The translations under genes were made by a program, and so were the position numbers. Positions 1 through 9,270 of a DNA stretch of 64,000 nt are shown here, piece by piece. Below the pieces are notes generated by a model, which was not told the origin of the DNA, did no database searches, and saw only the letters and a list, made by a program, of their open reading frames with translations. How positions within the stretch are numbered: the stretch's first letter is position 1; each line of letters starts with the position of its first letter. The stretch is from Bacteroidota bacterium (GTDB lineage Bacteria > Bacteroidota > Bacteroidia > Chitinophagales > Saprospiraceae): NCBI GenBank assembly GCA_030147525.1, contig JASBVF010000010.1, positions 1 through 64,000 on the forward strand, given 5' to 3'.

Positions 1-76
1 GTTTGAATTCGATATGTTTGATTTCCCAGGGACGAATATCCCCAAGTGCGATTTCAAAAAGCTGCTTACTATTCAT
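1..76 (-). CDS. ISL3-like transposase, N-terminal fragment (cut by window edge)
   Basis: Reading the minus strand from the ATG at 76, 25 codons run open to the window edge. The product begins MNSKQLFEIALGDIRPWEIK. ISL3-family transposases typically begin this way, with a short helix followed by L-G-x-x-x-P-W-x-V/I and a beta strand. The call rests on this short stretch only, so it is tentative. If correct, an insertion sequence continues to the left and its end lies in the A/T-rich DNA between 77 and about 200. I could not define the terminal inverted repeat. Confidence 0.5.
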   Translation of the reverse strand, partial: MNSKQLFEIALGDIRPWEIKHIEFK

Positions 77-266
77 CGTTTTTTGGAGTCAAAGCTAAAA
101 GGCTATAGTCAATCTACCCACTAAAAATCATAAAGAACCAACTAAAAATTGGAAAATCCACTATTTACAGAATGTTGAAATCAGAGGATGTGTGATGTAT
201 GTCTGCCGGGATTTTTAACTGTATCGCATTTTTTGACAAGCATAATTCTCATCGTTATTCACTGCC
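77..266. other. A/T-rich spacer between IS-like gene and sensor kinase
   Basis: No gene is visible. The stretch near 120-170 has repeated CCACTA/CCAACTAAAAATTGG-like words that could belong to the end of the ISL3-like element on the left. It must also carry the promoter of the sensor kinase starting at 267, but no clear promoter box was recognised. Confidence 0.3.
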
Positions 267-3200
267 ATGACTGACAGCAACAACGAATATCAGGACCTTT
301 CCATTCTCTACGAACTCTCTCTGGCCGTTGGCACCACATTAGATGCCCGTGAAAACTGCCGCCAGTTTTTGCATAAACTGGTCAATCTCAAAGGTTTGAC
401 TTATGCTTCGGTCTGGCGATTTGATGGTAGCGCAGACAGCAGGACTTGTGACATTTACCTGTCATACCCCGCTTCTCCTGCCCCAAATCATTCGCTGAAA
501 CCGGGGCATTTTATTTTTGAAAAATTAAAAACCGAACCCTGTTTATCCATGGCCCCGGCCACGCCAGGGCTGCCGGACGAGATGTCGGAAATATCGGCCG
601 GGGTGGGCGCCGTAGCGGTGTTCAGTTTAGGTGAGTTCGGCTTGTTGGAAATTTTCCTTGAAGGTAGAATGAAGCCTTTTTCGGATCAAAAATTACAGCA
701 GCTTGAAAGCGTAATTCATAAATTCGGTATTTCTCTCAGCGGTTGTCTGGCCCATGAAAAACTCATGGAAGAGACGGAAAACCGTAGCGTCGTTCAAAAT
801 GCGCTCAAACGAATCAACAAGCGTTACACTGATCTTTTTGAAAACATTTACGATGCGCTGATCGTGCTCGATGCCGACGGTAACGTCACGAAATCCAACC
901 GGGCTGCCAGGAAAATGCTCGGCCTGGATCCTGATGAAAAGCTGAGCATCAATGTGAGTAAAATTATTCATCCGGAAGACCTGGATTATGCTGTCGCCTG
1001 TTTTGAGCAACTCCTGAGGGATGGCTCCTTCAGCGGTTACGAAGGCAGAATAATCACCCTGAAGGGCGACGTCCGGTACGTTCAGGTAAATTCGAATGCT
1101 ATTTTTAAAAAAGGAGTTTACGCAGGGTCAAGAAATATCGTCCTGGATGTAACCGAACGAAAGCAAGTCGAACGCCGGATGAAAGAAAGTGAAGCCAGAC
1201 TGCGGCAAATCATCGACTCATCGCTGGATGCAGTGGTGACGATTGACGGTGAAGGCCTGATTACCGACTGGAGCAGACAGGCCGAGCGTTTTTTCGGTTT
1301 CGGCAGGGAGGAGGCAATCGGGCAGCTTTTATCCGAACTCATCATTCCGCATCAACACCGGGAAGCTCACCACCGGGGTATGATTCATTTCCATAAAACA
1401 GGCGAAGGCCCTGTGTTGAACAAGCACCTGGAAATTACGGCGCTGCGTAAAAACGGAGAGGAATTCCCCATCGAGCTAAGCATCGCTGCGGTGAAAAACG
1501 AAGATGGACATTTCTTCAATGGTTTCATTCGGGATATTACGAACCGGAAAGTTGCCCAAAGTAAACTTCACAGCGCCCAGGTCCGACTTATCAATCTCAT
1601 TACCAACCTTCAGGCCGGCATTCTTTTGGAAGATGAAAACCGGAAAATCGTGCTGGCGAACCGCTTTTTTTGTGAGTATTTTAAAATACCGGCTAAGCCT
1701 GATGAACTGACCGGTATGGATTGCAGTCAGGCAGCCGAACAGTCCAAACACTTGTTTGCCGATCCGGAGGGTTTTGTAAAAGGTGTGGTTGACGTGCTGG
1801 AATTCAGGCAGCTGAAGGTCGGTGAAGTGCTGCATATGGCCGATGGTAAAATTCTGGAACGGGACTACATTCCGTTGTTTGCTGATGAAAAATACCTGGG
1901 TCACCTGTGGCAATACCGGGATATCACCGAACGGCGTAAATCTCAGTTGGCCATCCTGAAAAGCGAAGAAAAATACCGGGGAATCATCGAAAACATGGAG
2001 CTCGGCCTCATGGAAGTTGATACGAATCAAACCATTGTACGGGCCTATCAGGCTTTTTGTGAAATGACCGGTTACCAGGCGCACGAGCTTATTGGACAAA
2101 ATGCGATGGAGCTCTTTCTTCCCGATAATTATGCAGACATCATGGCGCAACAGGATGAGGTCAGAATGCAGGGCCGCCACAGTGTTTATGAAATTCAAAT
2201 CCGACGCAAAGATGGAGAGTTGATCTGGGTACTCATCAGCGGGGCTCCCATCAAAGACAGCGATGGTAATATCGTTGGCTCCATCGGTATTCACTACGAC
2301 ATCACCGACCGGAAAAGGCTGGAGCATGATCTTGCAGAAGCACGCCGGATGGCGGATCATGCCCGGCTTACCGAGCGTCAGTTTCTGGCCAACATGAGCC
2401 ACGAAATCCGTACGCCGATGAATGCCGTGATCGGAATGACGCATCTGCTCTACGAAACCAATCCCACACAGACGCAGAAAGTCTACCTCGACAGCTTACG
2501 ATTCGCTGCTGACAGTCTGCTGGGCATCATCGATAACATACTCGACCTGTCTAAAATCGAGGCAGGAGAGCTGGAGTTTGAAGAAAAACCTTTCAACCTT
2601 CTGCAGTTGATGAAGTCGCTGCAGCGCACTTTCCAGTTTAAATTAAGGGATAAATCCATCGAAATAGAAATGAAGTATGATCCGGCTATTGAGTATCGGG
2701 TCAAGGGAGATTCTACCCGCCTGAACCAGATACTGACCAACCTGCTGGGCAACGCCTGCAAATTTACGGAGCGTGGGCGTATCAATTTTTCATCCAAACT
2801 TTTGGAAGACTCCCCTGAAAGTTATTTGGTTGAGTTCAGGGTAGAAGATACCGGAATCGGTATTCCTGCGAACAAGCTGGATGCTATTTTTGAAAATTTC
2901 AAACAGGCCAATGTGAAAATTGCCCGCAAGTATGGCGGGTCAGGGTTGGGGTTGACTATCGTGAAACAGCTGGTGGAATTGCAGGGCGGCTCCATCCGGG
3001 TGGAAAGCCGTTTGGGAGAAGGCTCATCGTTCATTTTTACCTTGCCATTCAAAAAGTCGGACATCAAGATTTCTGAAAAACAGCAACCATACCGCATTGG
3101 TCGTGCCAACGTCGAGGCTTTATTCAGCAACTTGCAAATTCTGGTCGTAGAGGACAACCTGATGAACCAGAAGCTCATTACAAAAATACTGGACATCTGG

Positions 3201-3899
3201 CGTTGCGATTACCAGGTGGCGAACAATGGCCTTGAGGCGTTGGAGATGAGTAAAAATGAAGCCTTCGACCTGATTTTGATGGATATCCATATGCCTGAAA
3301 TGGATGGTTGCGAAGCGACGGAAGCAATAAGACAGGATGAGGGCAACCCGAATCAGAATGTTCCCATCATAGCACTGACGGCTGCAGCCCTGCTCGAAGA
3401 GAAAAAGCGGGCAGTGAAAGCAGGTATGAGCGATTTTTTGACAAAACCCTTTTCACCCGAAATGCTGGAGAGCTGCATGTTGCAGCACCTCCATTTCAAT
3501 GATGAAATGGGTGAAATGGAAGAAGCGATGGAGGGACAATTTGCTGATGAAGAACTTACACTCAATCTCGACTATCTCTACGAGTTCAGCAACAATGACC
3601 GGACTTTTGTTCTTGAAATGTTGGATACCTTTTTGATTCAGATGCCTGCCAACATCGAGCAACTCGAAAGAGAACAGCGTGCGGAGAACTGGGAAGGGGT
3701 TTACAAAATTGTTCATACCATGAAGCCCGGGTTGATGATGCTGGGCATGGCAGAGCAGCATGAGAAGGTTATGCAAATTGAGAATATGATCAAAAAGGGA
3801 GATTTTGATAAAACCGAACTCACGCAGATGCTGAATTGGCTTGCAGGTTGTGTAAGGTCGTCCTTTCCTGAGCTGGAACGGATGCGGGAGCAGGTCTGA
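267..3899 (+). CDS. Hybrid sensor histidine kinase (GAF, four PAS, HisKA, HATPase, REC, HPt)
   Basis: A 1,210-residue hybrid two-component kinase without an obvious transmembrane segment, so probably cytoplasmic. In order: a GAF-like domain (about 10-175), four PAS domains (about 190-300, 305-430, 435-560 and 570-690), HisKA with H-box FLANMSHEIRTPMNAVIG (phospho-acceptor His712), an HATPase with N box NLLGNACKF and G boxes DTGIGIP and GGSGLGLTIV, a receiver with acidic residues VVED and phospho-acceptor Asp1006 in LMDIHMPEMDG plus the conserved K in TKPF, and a C-terminal HPt with VHTMKPG (His1150). It has no DNA-binding output domain, so it must signal to a separate regulator. It sits beside the polysaccharide region, but no cognate response regulator is in the window. 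Its 3' end overlaps the convergent gene at 3820 by 80 bp. Confidence 0.95.
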   Translation: MTDSNNEYQDLSILYELSLAVGTTLDARENCRQFLHKLVNLKGLTYASVWRFDGSADSRTCDIYLSYPASPAPNHSLKPGHFIFEKLKTEPCLSMAPATPGLPDEMSEISAGVGAVAVFSLGEFGLLEIFLEGRMKPFSDQKLQQLESVIHKFGISLSGCLAHEKLMEETENRSVVQNALKRINKRYTDLFENIYDALIVLDADGNVTKSNRAARKMLGLDPDEKLSINVSKIIHPEDLDYAVACFEQLLRDGSFSGYEGRIITLKGDVRYVQVNSNAIFKKGVYAGSRNIVLDVTERKQVERRMKESEARLRQIIDSSLDAVVTIDGEGLITDWSRQAERFFGFGREEAIGQLLSELIIPHQHREAHHRGMIHFHKTGEGPVLNKHLEITALRKNGEEFPIELSIAAVKNEDGHFFNGFIRDITNRKVAQSKLHSAQVRLINLITNLQAGILLEDENRKIVLANRFFCEYFKIPAKPDELTGMDCSQAAEQSKHLFADPEGFVKGVVDVLEFRQLKVGEVLHMADGKILERDYIPLFADEKYLGHLWQYRDITERRKSQLAILKSEEKYRGIIENMELGLMEVDTNQTIVRAYQAFCEMTGYQAHELIGQNAMELFLPDNYADIMAQQDEVRMQGRHSVYEIQIRRKDGELIWVLISGAPIKDSDGNIVGSIGIHYDITDRKRLEHDLAEARRMADHARLTERQFLANMSHEIRTPMNAVIGMTHLLYETNPTQTQKVYLDSLRFAADSLLGIIDNILDLSKIEAGELEFEEKPFNLLQLMKSLQRTFQFKLRDKSIEIEMKYDPAIEYRVKGDSTRLNQILTNLLGNACKFTERGRINFSSKLLEDSPESYLVEFRVEDTGIGIPANKLDAIFENFKQANVKIARKYGGSGLGLTIVKQLVELQGGSIRVESRLGEGSSFIFTLPFKKSDIKISEKQQPYRIGRANVEALFSNLQILVVEDNLMNQKLITKILDIWRCDYQVANNGLEALEMSKNEAFDLILMDIHMPEMDGCEATEAIRQDEGNPNQNVPIIALTAAALLEEKKRAVKAGMSDFLTKPFSPEMLESCMLQHLHFNDEMGEMEEAMEGQFADEELTLNLDYLYEFSNNDRTFVLEMLDTFLIQMPANIEQLEREQRAENWEGVYKIVHTMKPGLMMLGMAEQHEKVMQIENMIKKGDFDKTELTQMLNWLAGCVRSSFPELERMREQV

Positions 3900-4899
3900 G
3901 GTTTTTCACCAGTGAAATACCCAACGCCAGCAGGTATGGCATACTCGTCGCAGACAGCACAAACTGCCATTGCAGTACTTCCGGTAAATAGTTGCAGACC
4001 ACCATGGTCAGGATAGTCCATCCCACCAGTACGCCGCAAGCAGCAGGGTGGGAGAGTGCCCGGTCCGTCAGCAGGTGGTGGATGTGAGTCCGGTCTGCCT
4101 GAAACGGTGACTCCTGCCGCAATACTCTGAATAGCGCCACTTTGAAAATGTCGGTAATCGGGATCGCTACTACACTGAGCAACAGCGGCCAGTCTGCTAC
4201 TTCGTTGGTTGAGCTGTCGCTATGCTGCATATTGGCCAGTACCATGATGGCCATGAAAAAGCCCATTACGGTAGAGCCATTGTCTCCCATGAAGATTTTG
4301 GCTTTTTTTCCAAAATTGAAGCTCAGAAAGCCCAGCAAGCTTCCGGCGTAGGCGAAGCAAACAAGACCTATTTCCGTTGCTCCCTTCGAAGTTAGCAGGT
4401 ACCCGAAAAAGATACTGCCCACCAGGCCAAGCCCTCCGGCCAACCCGTTTATGCCATCAATAAAGTTGTAAGCATTGATCAATACCAGCACCATCAATAC
4501 CGTGGCTGCCAGGTTGATCAGCCAAACCCCTTCGAAAAGCACGAACTGGAAGCCCATTTCGAATAAAACAGCGGCCAGTACGGACTGTAAAACCAGGCGT
4601 GTGGTGATACCCACCTTGAAAATATCGTCGAGTATGCCCAGCAGCAGCAGTGGCAAACCGAGTGCAAATGCCATCACCGGGCTGCCGGTATCTGGTTGCA
4701 GGATGAAGAAAACTGTCAGTGCGCATCCGGCAAAAATGCTGGTGCCGCCAAGGTTGCTGACTTTTTCCCGATGCGTTTTCCGTGCATTGTTTTCTTCTGT
4801 CAAACCCTTTTCCCGGGCGTATTTGATAACGATCGGCATCAGGCCCGCCGAACTGATAAAAGCAATGGAAAAAAATGCTATGGCTGAAACGAAATCCAT
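3820..4899 (-). CDS. MraY/WecA-family undecaprenyl-phosphate phosphoglycosyl transferase
   Basis: A 359-residue polytopic membrane protein of glycosyltransferase family 4. It transfers a sugar-1-phosphate from a UDP-sugar to undecaprenyl phosphate and so starts lipid-linked glycan synthesis. Visible family motifs are the acidic GILDDIFKVG, NAYNFIDGINGLAGG, FMGDNGST and the late cytoplasmic HIHH motif. The gene lies beside exopolysaccharide genes rather than in a dcw peptidoglycan cluster, so a WecA-like initiating role fits better than MraY; this is inference. The last residues (after LRPAPAS) are low in complexity and the gene overlaps the sensor-kinase 3' end by 80 bp in antiparallel orientation, which is unusual and may mean an original stop codon was lost. 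Confidence 0.9.
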   Translation of the reverse strand: MDFVSAIAFFSIAFISSAGLMPIVIKYAREKGLTEENNARKTHREKVSNLGGTSIFAGCALTVFFILQPDTGSPVMAFALGLPLLLLGILDDIFKVGITTRLVLQSVLAAVLFEMGFQFVLFEGVWLINLAATVLMVLVLINAYNFIDGINGLAGGLGLVGSIFFGYLLTSKGATEIGLVCFAYAGSLLGFLSFNFGKKAKIFMGDNGSTVMGFFMAIMVLANMQHSDSSTNEVADWPLLLSVVAIPITDIFKVALFRVLRQESPFQADRTHIHHLLTDRALSHPAACGVLVGWTILTMVVCNYLPEVLQWQFVLSATSMPYLLALGISLVKNLRPAPASVPAQERTTLHNLQANSASA

Positions 4900-5188
4900 G
4901 TTTTCGGATATTTTTTATTTAAAAAAGAATGAAAAGCCGGGTGAAATGCGCTTGAAGATTGCCGGGTTGCTGGCTGTCAGTTGCGTGGTTCACCAAAAAA
5001 ATGAGCCGAGGCTGTTTCATAAGTAATTCTCCCGCAGATGACGCAGGTTTTCGCAGATGATTTTTCTTGATTTTCCGAAGAAAAATCTGCGGACATCAGC
5101 GAAATCTGTGGGAGACCAAATTTTGTCATGTAGAAATATTTCAGCGGAGTCTTTTGAGACCGCCTCCGCCAAAGGTTGATCAAATGAT
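4900..5188. other. Intergenic region carrying a hairpin element
   Basis: This 289-bp gap between two minus-strand glycan genes holds the imperfect hairpin at 5028-5115, described separately, and the promoter region of the gene at 4899. Short open frames here run through the repeat and are not credible genes. Confidence 0.5.
5028..5115. repeat. Hairpin of CGCAGAT-type tandem units
   Basis: The left arm 5028-5068 and right arm 5078-5115 are imperfect inverted repeats beginning and ending TCTCCC/GGGAGA. Each arm is made of about 9-10-nt units around GCAGAT. The loop is short (TGATTTTCC, 5069-5077). The design of tandem units in mirrored arms is shared with other intergenic hairpins in this window. 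Confidence 0.7.
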
Positions 5189-6349
5189 TTACGAAGCACG
5201 CTGAAGGGCCAGTGGCAGTTCGAAATCGAAGACAGGGATTGGCATTCTGTCTTTTCCTTCCACGGCCTGGCGGTATTTTCCGGCGATGACAGACCAGGTG
5301 TAGCGGTGGTCAGCTGTCCATTTCATATTAAATGCGACGACATCGAGTTGCAACTGCGGCAGTTTTTCAAGCATGGAAATGATTTCTTCCACGTTGCTGA
5401 AATACAGCGCCCGGTGTTCGGTGGTGATGCGGTTGTAAATGACGCCGTAAGCAAGTATGGGCAGCTCAAGGTACATGGCTTCGACGAGCGAAGGGTTCGT
5501 ACCGCCGGCGCTGTGGCCATGCACGTAGAGCGAACAGTTGGAGCGGAGCATGTTCAGGGTGGTCGGGTCGTAGATCGGGTCGAGCAGATACAGATTTTTG
5601 TACTGCCGGTACATTTTTCGAAGCTCTTTGCCGTATTCGCTGTGGTCCCAGTTTCCGACCAGTACCAGCGGTAATTTTTGATAGCGGGCGAAAGCCTCCA
5701 GCACCATGTGGATGTTATTTTCCGGCTCAATGCGGCAGACCTTGAAGGCATAGTCTGAATTGAGGAATGGATATTTCTGAATAAAACTGCTTTCCACGTC
5801 CACTTTCGACACATGGTCGGCGCCGTATTCGATGAGGCGGGCGTTGATGTCGTAGTAATCGACGACGTATTTCTGGATGGCGGCGTTGTCGGTGATGATT
5901 TCATCAGCATACCTGATGGCCATTTTTTCGCTGAAAATCAGGAACTGCTTGGCCCATCCTGACCATTTCGCACGGCGCCACTCCAGCCCGTCCACGTTGA
6001 CAACTACTTTTTTCCAGGGGAATAATTTTACCACCGGCAGAAAAATGCAGCCGGAAACGCCCAGAACCAGCAATACATCGCAGAAGATGAGTGCATGGAT
6101 CATGGAAATGATATCGTAGATGATACTCTGAGCGCCGTTGGCCTTCAGCGGCACGTATACGATTTTTGCACCTTCCCAATGGCTGACTCTTTCCTCTTTT
6201 GAATAGCTTTTTGAACTGCTGTAAACCGTGAGGTCAAATCGATTTCTCAGGTTCAGTACGAGTTGATGAGCGAGTGTTTCGAACCCTCCGTATTTTGCAG
6301 GCACGCCTACAGTTCCAATAATTCCCAGTTTTGTTTTTTCTACTTTCAT
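5189..6349 (-). CDS. DUF1972-type glycosyltransferase (GT4-like, rhamnosyltransferase-like)
   Basis: About 386 residues starting MKVEKTKLGIIGTVGVPAKY. The N-terminal G-x-x-G-x-P-A-x-Y-G-G-F-E-T motif is characteristic of DUF1972 glycosyltransferases that act on lipid-linked or exopolysaccharide repeat units. The C-terminal half has the GT-B pattern (VLVGNWDHSEYGKEL, then HGHSAGGTNPSLVEAM, the usual E-x7-E nucleotide-sugar region). I prefer the start at 6349 to one seven codons upstream because MKVEK begins the first beta strand. A regulatory element at 6388-6461 points at this gene. Donor and acceptor sugars cannot be told. Confidence 0.9.
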   Translation of the reverse strand: MKVEKTKLGIIGTVGVPAKYGGFETLAHQLVLNLRNRFDLTVYSSSKSYSKEERVSHWEGAKIVYVPLKANGAQSIIYDIISMIHALIFCDVLLVLGVSGCIFLPVVKLFPWKKVVVNVDGLEWRRAKWSGWAKQFLIFSEKMAIRYADEIITDNAAIQKYVVDYYDINARLIEYGADHVSKVDVESSFIQKYPFLNSDYAFKVCRIEPENNIHMVLEAFARYQKLPLVLVGNWDHSEYGKELRKMYRQYKNLYLLDPIYDPTTLNMLRSNCSLYVHGHSAGGTNPSLVEAMYLELPILAYGVIYNRITTEHRALYFSNVEEIISMLEKLPQLQLDVVAFNMKWTADHRYTWSVIAGKYRQAVEGKDRMPIPVFDFELPLALQRAS

Positions 6350-6387
6350 CGTGTCATTTTTTATTTGCAAATGGTATTACCGAGAAG

Positions 6388-6461
6388 GTGCCAAACTGTT
6401 ATCAATTGATAATCAGTGATTTATAAAAAATGAAAGGACGGGTGTTTTCCCAAAATTGGAA
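6388..6461 (-). promoter_or_regulatory. Composite surface-regulon element, copy E (minus strand)
   Basis: Read on the minus strand: inverted repeat TTCCA-ATTTT-GGGAA (6447-6461, centre 6454), then CTGATTATCAA (6406-6416, centre 6411, 43 bp away), then TTTGGCAC (6388-6395), with the start codon of the DUF1972 glycosyltransferase 43 bp past the GG. The same three boxes with the same 43-bp spacing recur at four plus-strand sites in this window. A half-site CTCCC lies one 20-bp step upstream. Confidence 0.7.
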
Positions 6462-6795
6462 TAGCGGGACTGAATTGGGAGTATTTTGGAAGTTTTTTGG
6501 GCAACAGGTGCGGCAAGAAAAAAAGCATGGGCTGAGGCCTTGTTTTTACGCCGTTAGCTTACACCTTTAAAGTAAAGCGAAAGCCGGTGTGAGGACTTGC
6601 CGGTGATTGTTCCTGCATTCCGGTTTTCAGAAAAAATGAATCAGGCTCAAAAGTCAAATGCCGGATTGCGGAGCTTCAGATCGTTTTTTTAAAAAGCCAA
6701 AACCGGGCAGTGAATCGCCCCCAAATTCATTGACCGGAACCCGGAAATCACACTGCCAACAGCAGGTTTTCAGTCAGTAGTTGTGGGGAAATCCT
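6462..6795. other. Divergent intergenic region without a visible gene
   Basis: This stretch separates two oppositely facing copies of the composite element. I see no coding sequence. An imperfect inverted pair CTTACACC (near 6560) and GGTGTGAG (near 6587) could form a small hairpin. Nothing else was recognised. Confidence 0.4.
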
Positions 6796-6891
6796 TTCCC
6801 AATTTCCGGGCGAACGTCCCAAAATGGGAAACTAAGTCGAATAAAATTTGATATAATAAATTGAAAATCAGTTAGTTGTAGTTGTGGCGTG
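6796..6891 (+). promoter_or_regulatory. Composite surface-regulon element, copy A
   Basis: A TTCCC half-site at 6796-6800 is followed exactly 20 bp on by GTCCC-AAAAT-GGGAA (6816-6830, centre 6823). A CTGAAAATCAG-like box (TTGAAAATCAG, 6861-6871, centre 6866) lies 43 bp further, and TGTGGCGTG 20 bp beyond that (GG at 6886-6887). The start codon at 6925 is 39 bp after the GG. A further GGGAAA-TCC-TTTCCC palindrome covers 6786-6800. Confidence 0.7.
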
Positions 6892-6924
6892 CTTTTTCAG
6901 GAAGTAGTGCAAATTAGATTTTGC

Positions 6925-9231
6925 ATGAAAAACTTGTTCGCCCTACTATTTTGTTTGATGTATCTTGTCCCTGTCAATGGGCAGTGGGTCTCGACGGTGG
7001 CCGGCGTGCTCGAAACACCGGGATTCAACGACGGAGCTCCATTGAGTGCCCGTTTTTACAATCCGCATGGCATTGCTGTTGACTCTTCTGGCAACGTGTA
7101 CATCGCCGACCGTTACAACCACACCATCCGTAAATTTTCTCCTTCAAATAATGAAGTAATTACACTGGCCGGTCTGGCTGGCCAAACCGGCAGCGCCGAC
7201 GGCACAGGCAGTACGGCCCGGTTCAACCAGCCCTGGGGAATCTGTGTGTCGCCGGGCGGAGTGGTATATGTCGCTGACACGAAAAACAATAAAATCAGGA
7301 AGGTTTTGCCCGACGGCACGGTCTCGACGGTGGCGGGTACCGGTAATTTTGGTACGACCAACGGCCCCGGCGCTTCTTCCACTTTTGGCGACCCGACCGG
7401 CATCGAAATAGACGAAAACGGGAACCTGTACGTCGCTGACCACCTCACGCACATCATCCGGAAAATAACACCGAACGGCCTCGTTACCACTATTGCCGGC
7501 TACCCTTACATCCCCGGAGATGACGATGGAACGGGCAACGGGGCACGCTTCTGGCGCCCCTACGGCTTAACGCTTGACAACCAGGGGAATATCATCGTCG
7601 CAGATGAGTGGAATCATAAAATTCGCAAGGTAACGCCCGCCGGGGTGGTCACCACGATCAGCGGAACCGGTAGTGTTGGCATTCAAAACGGAAATCTGAA
7701 CCAGGCCACGTTCAACTACCCCTGGGACGTAACGGTCGATAACTGGGACAATATTTACGTGGCAGACGGCTTCAATTACGTCATTCGTAAAATTGCGCCG
7801 GACGGGACGGTCTCTTCGCTGGCCGGCAAGCCACAGCTTTCCGGTGGCACGGACGGCGAAGGCTCCGACGCCTCCTTCAGCGGTGCGACTGCCGTGGCTT
7901 GGTCCCGTAAAACAAACAGCATTTATGTAGGCGATGCTTACAACCATCTCATCCGGAATATTTTGCTGGACGGCCAGCCAGGCCCCACGGTTTCGCTGTC
8001 CAGTGCGGCTGGTCAAACCAAGTATTGCGAAGGCGAAACCCTGACAGTCAGCGCCAATCCGGTCAACTACAGCATCTACCGGTTTTACCTGAACGGCAGT
8101 TTGGTGCAGGAGAGCAGCGCTCCTGAATTCAGCAGTAATTTGCTTGAAATCGGCACCCACATCCTCACGCTCGAAGCTGATTTTTTGGGTGAAACCCTGC
8201 TTTCCAACAGCATCACGCTCAATGTTTACCCCATTCCGCAGCCAACCATATCGGCAGTGGGGCCGCTGGAATTTTACGAGGGTGATTCTGTCACCTTGCT
8301 GGCCATCGGCACCGGGAGTTTTCTCTGGTCAAATGGCATTACGGGACAGGCACTCACGGTGCATGATTCCGGTATTTTTTATGTGGAAGAAACCGTGAAC
8401 GGCTGCACCGGCATCTCGGAGGATGTCGTCGTTGATGTTACGCCGTTGCCCGATGCGGTGAGTATTCAGTTGCAGGGGCCTGCCGTGATTTGTCCGGGCG
8501 AAGCTGCCTTGCTTGTTTCATCGTCCAGCGTCGGCAATCAGTGGCTCAAAGACAGTTGGCCCATTTCGGGTGCTACCGATCAGGAACTGACGGTAACGCA
8601 AGCCGGCGCCTACCAGGTGCAGGTGACAGATGCGCAAACCGGCATTTCCACCGTTTCCGGGCCTGTTGAAATTGAAGCGGCAGCGCCCATCAATTTTGAC
8701 TTCGAGGCGACGCCCCGCCAGGCGAAAACCGGCGAAGAAATCAGGCTGAAAATTACCGGCAGCAGTCAACTGGTCAATTTCTCCTGGGATTTTGGCAATC
8801 CTGCAGCCGGCACCAATAATGCTTCGGTACTTCAACAGCCTGTCATTTTTTACGATGCCCCGGGCGCCTACTCGGTGAAATTAACCGTTGCCGATGCGAA
8901 CGGTTGCCGGGATACGCTGGTTAAACCGGCATTCATCCGTATCACGGAGGATGCGCTCGCCGGAGATTTGTTCATCCCCACCGCTTTCACCCCGAATGGC
9001 GATGGCATCAATGATATTTTCTACGTCAGGGGGACGATCGCCGGCAATTTTTACATGGGGATTTTTAACCAGTGGGGCGAAGAGATCTTTAGCTCCGAAG
9101 ACCCCGGCCTGGGCTGGGACGGTACCCGGTACAGTCAACCCGTTCACAGCGGCACTTACGTTTACCTGGTGAAACTGGACTCGCCTGGAGGCACCCGCCA
9201 ACTGAGCGGCCACATCACCCTGCTTCGTTGA
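6925..9231 (+). CDS. Secreted NHL-repeat protein with PKD domain and T9SS type B sorting domain
   Basis: A 768-residue exported protein. I start it at ATG 6925 because MKNLFALLFCLMYLVPVNGQ is a clean signal peptide; an upstream GTG in frame lies inside the regulatory element. Residues about 25-345 form NHL/SMP-30-like beta-propeller repeats (V-Y-V/I-A-D-x-x-N-x-x-I-R-K recurring about every 55 residues). Ig-like segments follow, then a PKD domain near 590-675 (SWDFGNP), and from about 680 a gliding-motility/T9SS type B C-terminal domain (FIPTAFTPNGDGINDIF ... GTYVYLVKL). It is probably carried over the outer membrane by type IX secretion and held at the surface. The next gene encodes a PorP/SprF-like partner 39 bp downstream, the usual arrangement for type B substrates. 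Confidence 0.93.
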   Translation: MKNLFALLFCLMYLVPVNGQWVSTVAGVLETPGFNDGAPLSARFYNPHGIAVDSSGNVYIADRYNHTIRKFSPSNNEVITLAGLAGQTGSADGTGSTARFNQPWGICVSPGGVVYVADTKNNKIRKVLPDGTVSTVAGTGNFGTTNGPGASSTFGDPTGIEIDENGNLYVADHLTHIIRKITPNGLVTTIAGYPYIPGDDDGTGNGARFWRPYGLTLDNQGNIIVADEWNHKIRKVTPAGVVTTISGTGSVGIQNGNLNQATFNYPWDVTVDNWDNIYVADGFNYVIRKIAPDGTVSSLAGKPQLSGGTDGEGSDASFSGATAVAWSRKTNSIYVGDAYNHLIRNILLDGQPGPTVSLSSAAGQTKYCEGETLTVSANPVNYSIYRFYLNGSLVQESSAPEFSSNLLEIGTHILTLEADFLGETLLSNSITLNVYPIPQPTISAVGPLEFYEGDSVTLLAIGTGSFLWSNGITGQALTVHDSGIFYVEETVNGCTGISEDVVVDVTPLPDAVSIQLQGPAVICPGEAALLVSSSSVGNQWLKDSWPISGATDQELTVTQAGAYQVQVTDAQTGISTVSGPVEIEAAAPINFDFEATPRQAKTGEEIRLKITGSSQLVNFSWDFGNPAAGTNNASVLQQPVIFYDAPGAYSVKLTVADANGCRDTLVKPAFIRITEDALAGDLFIPTAFTPNGDGINDIFYVRGTIAGNFYMGIFNQWGEEIFSSEDPGLGWDGTRYSQPVHSGTYVYLVKLDSPGGTRQLSGHITLLR

Positions 9232-9270
9232 CAAAAACCGGACATATTTAACAAACACAAGGATTTGAAA

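Noticed and set aside
1476-2444. A 322-codon minus-strand frame inside the sensor kinase gene
   Set aside because: Shadow of PAS and HisKA coding sequence; no recognisable protein.
5925-5945. A further CTGAAAATCAG word inside the DUF1972 glycosyltransferase gene
   Set aside because: It lies in coding sequence with no TTCCC-N5-GGGAA or TTGGCATG box at the regulon spacing; chance occurrence.
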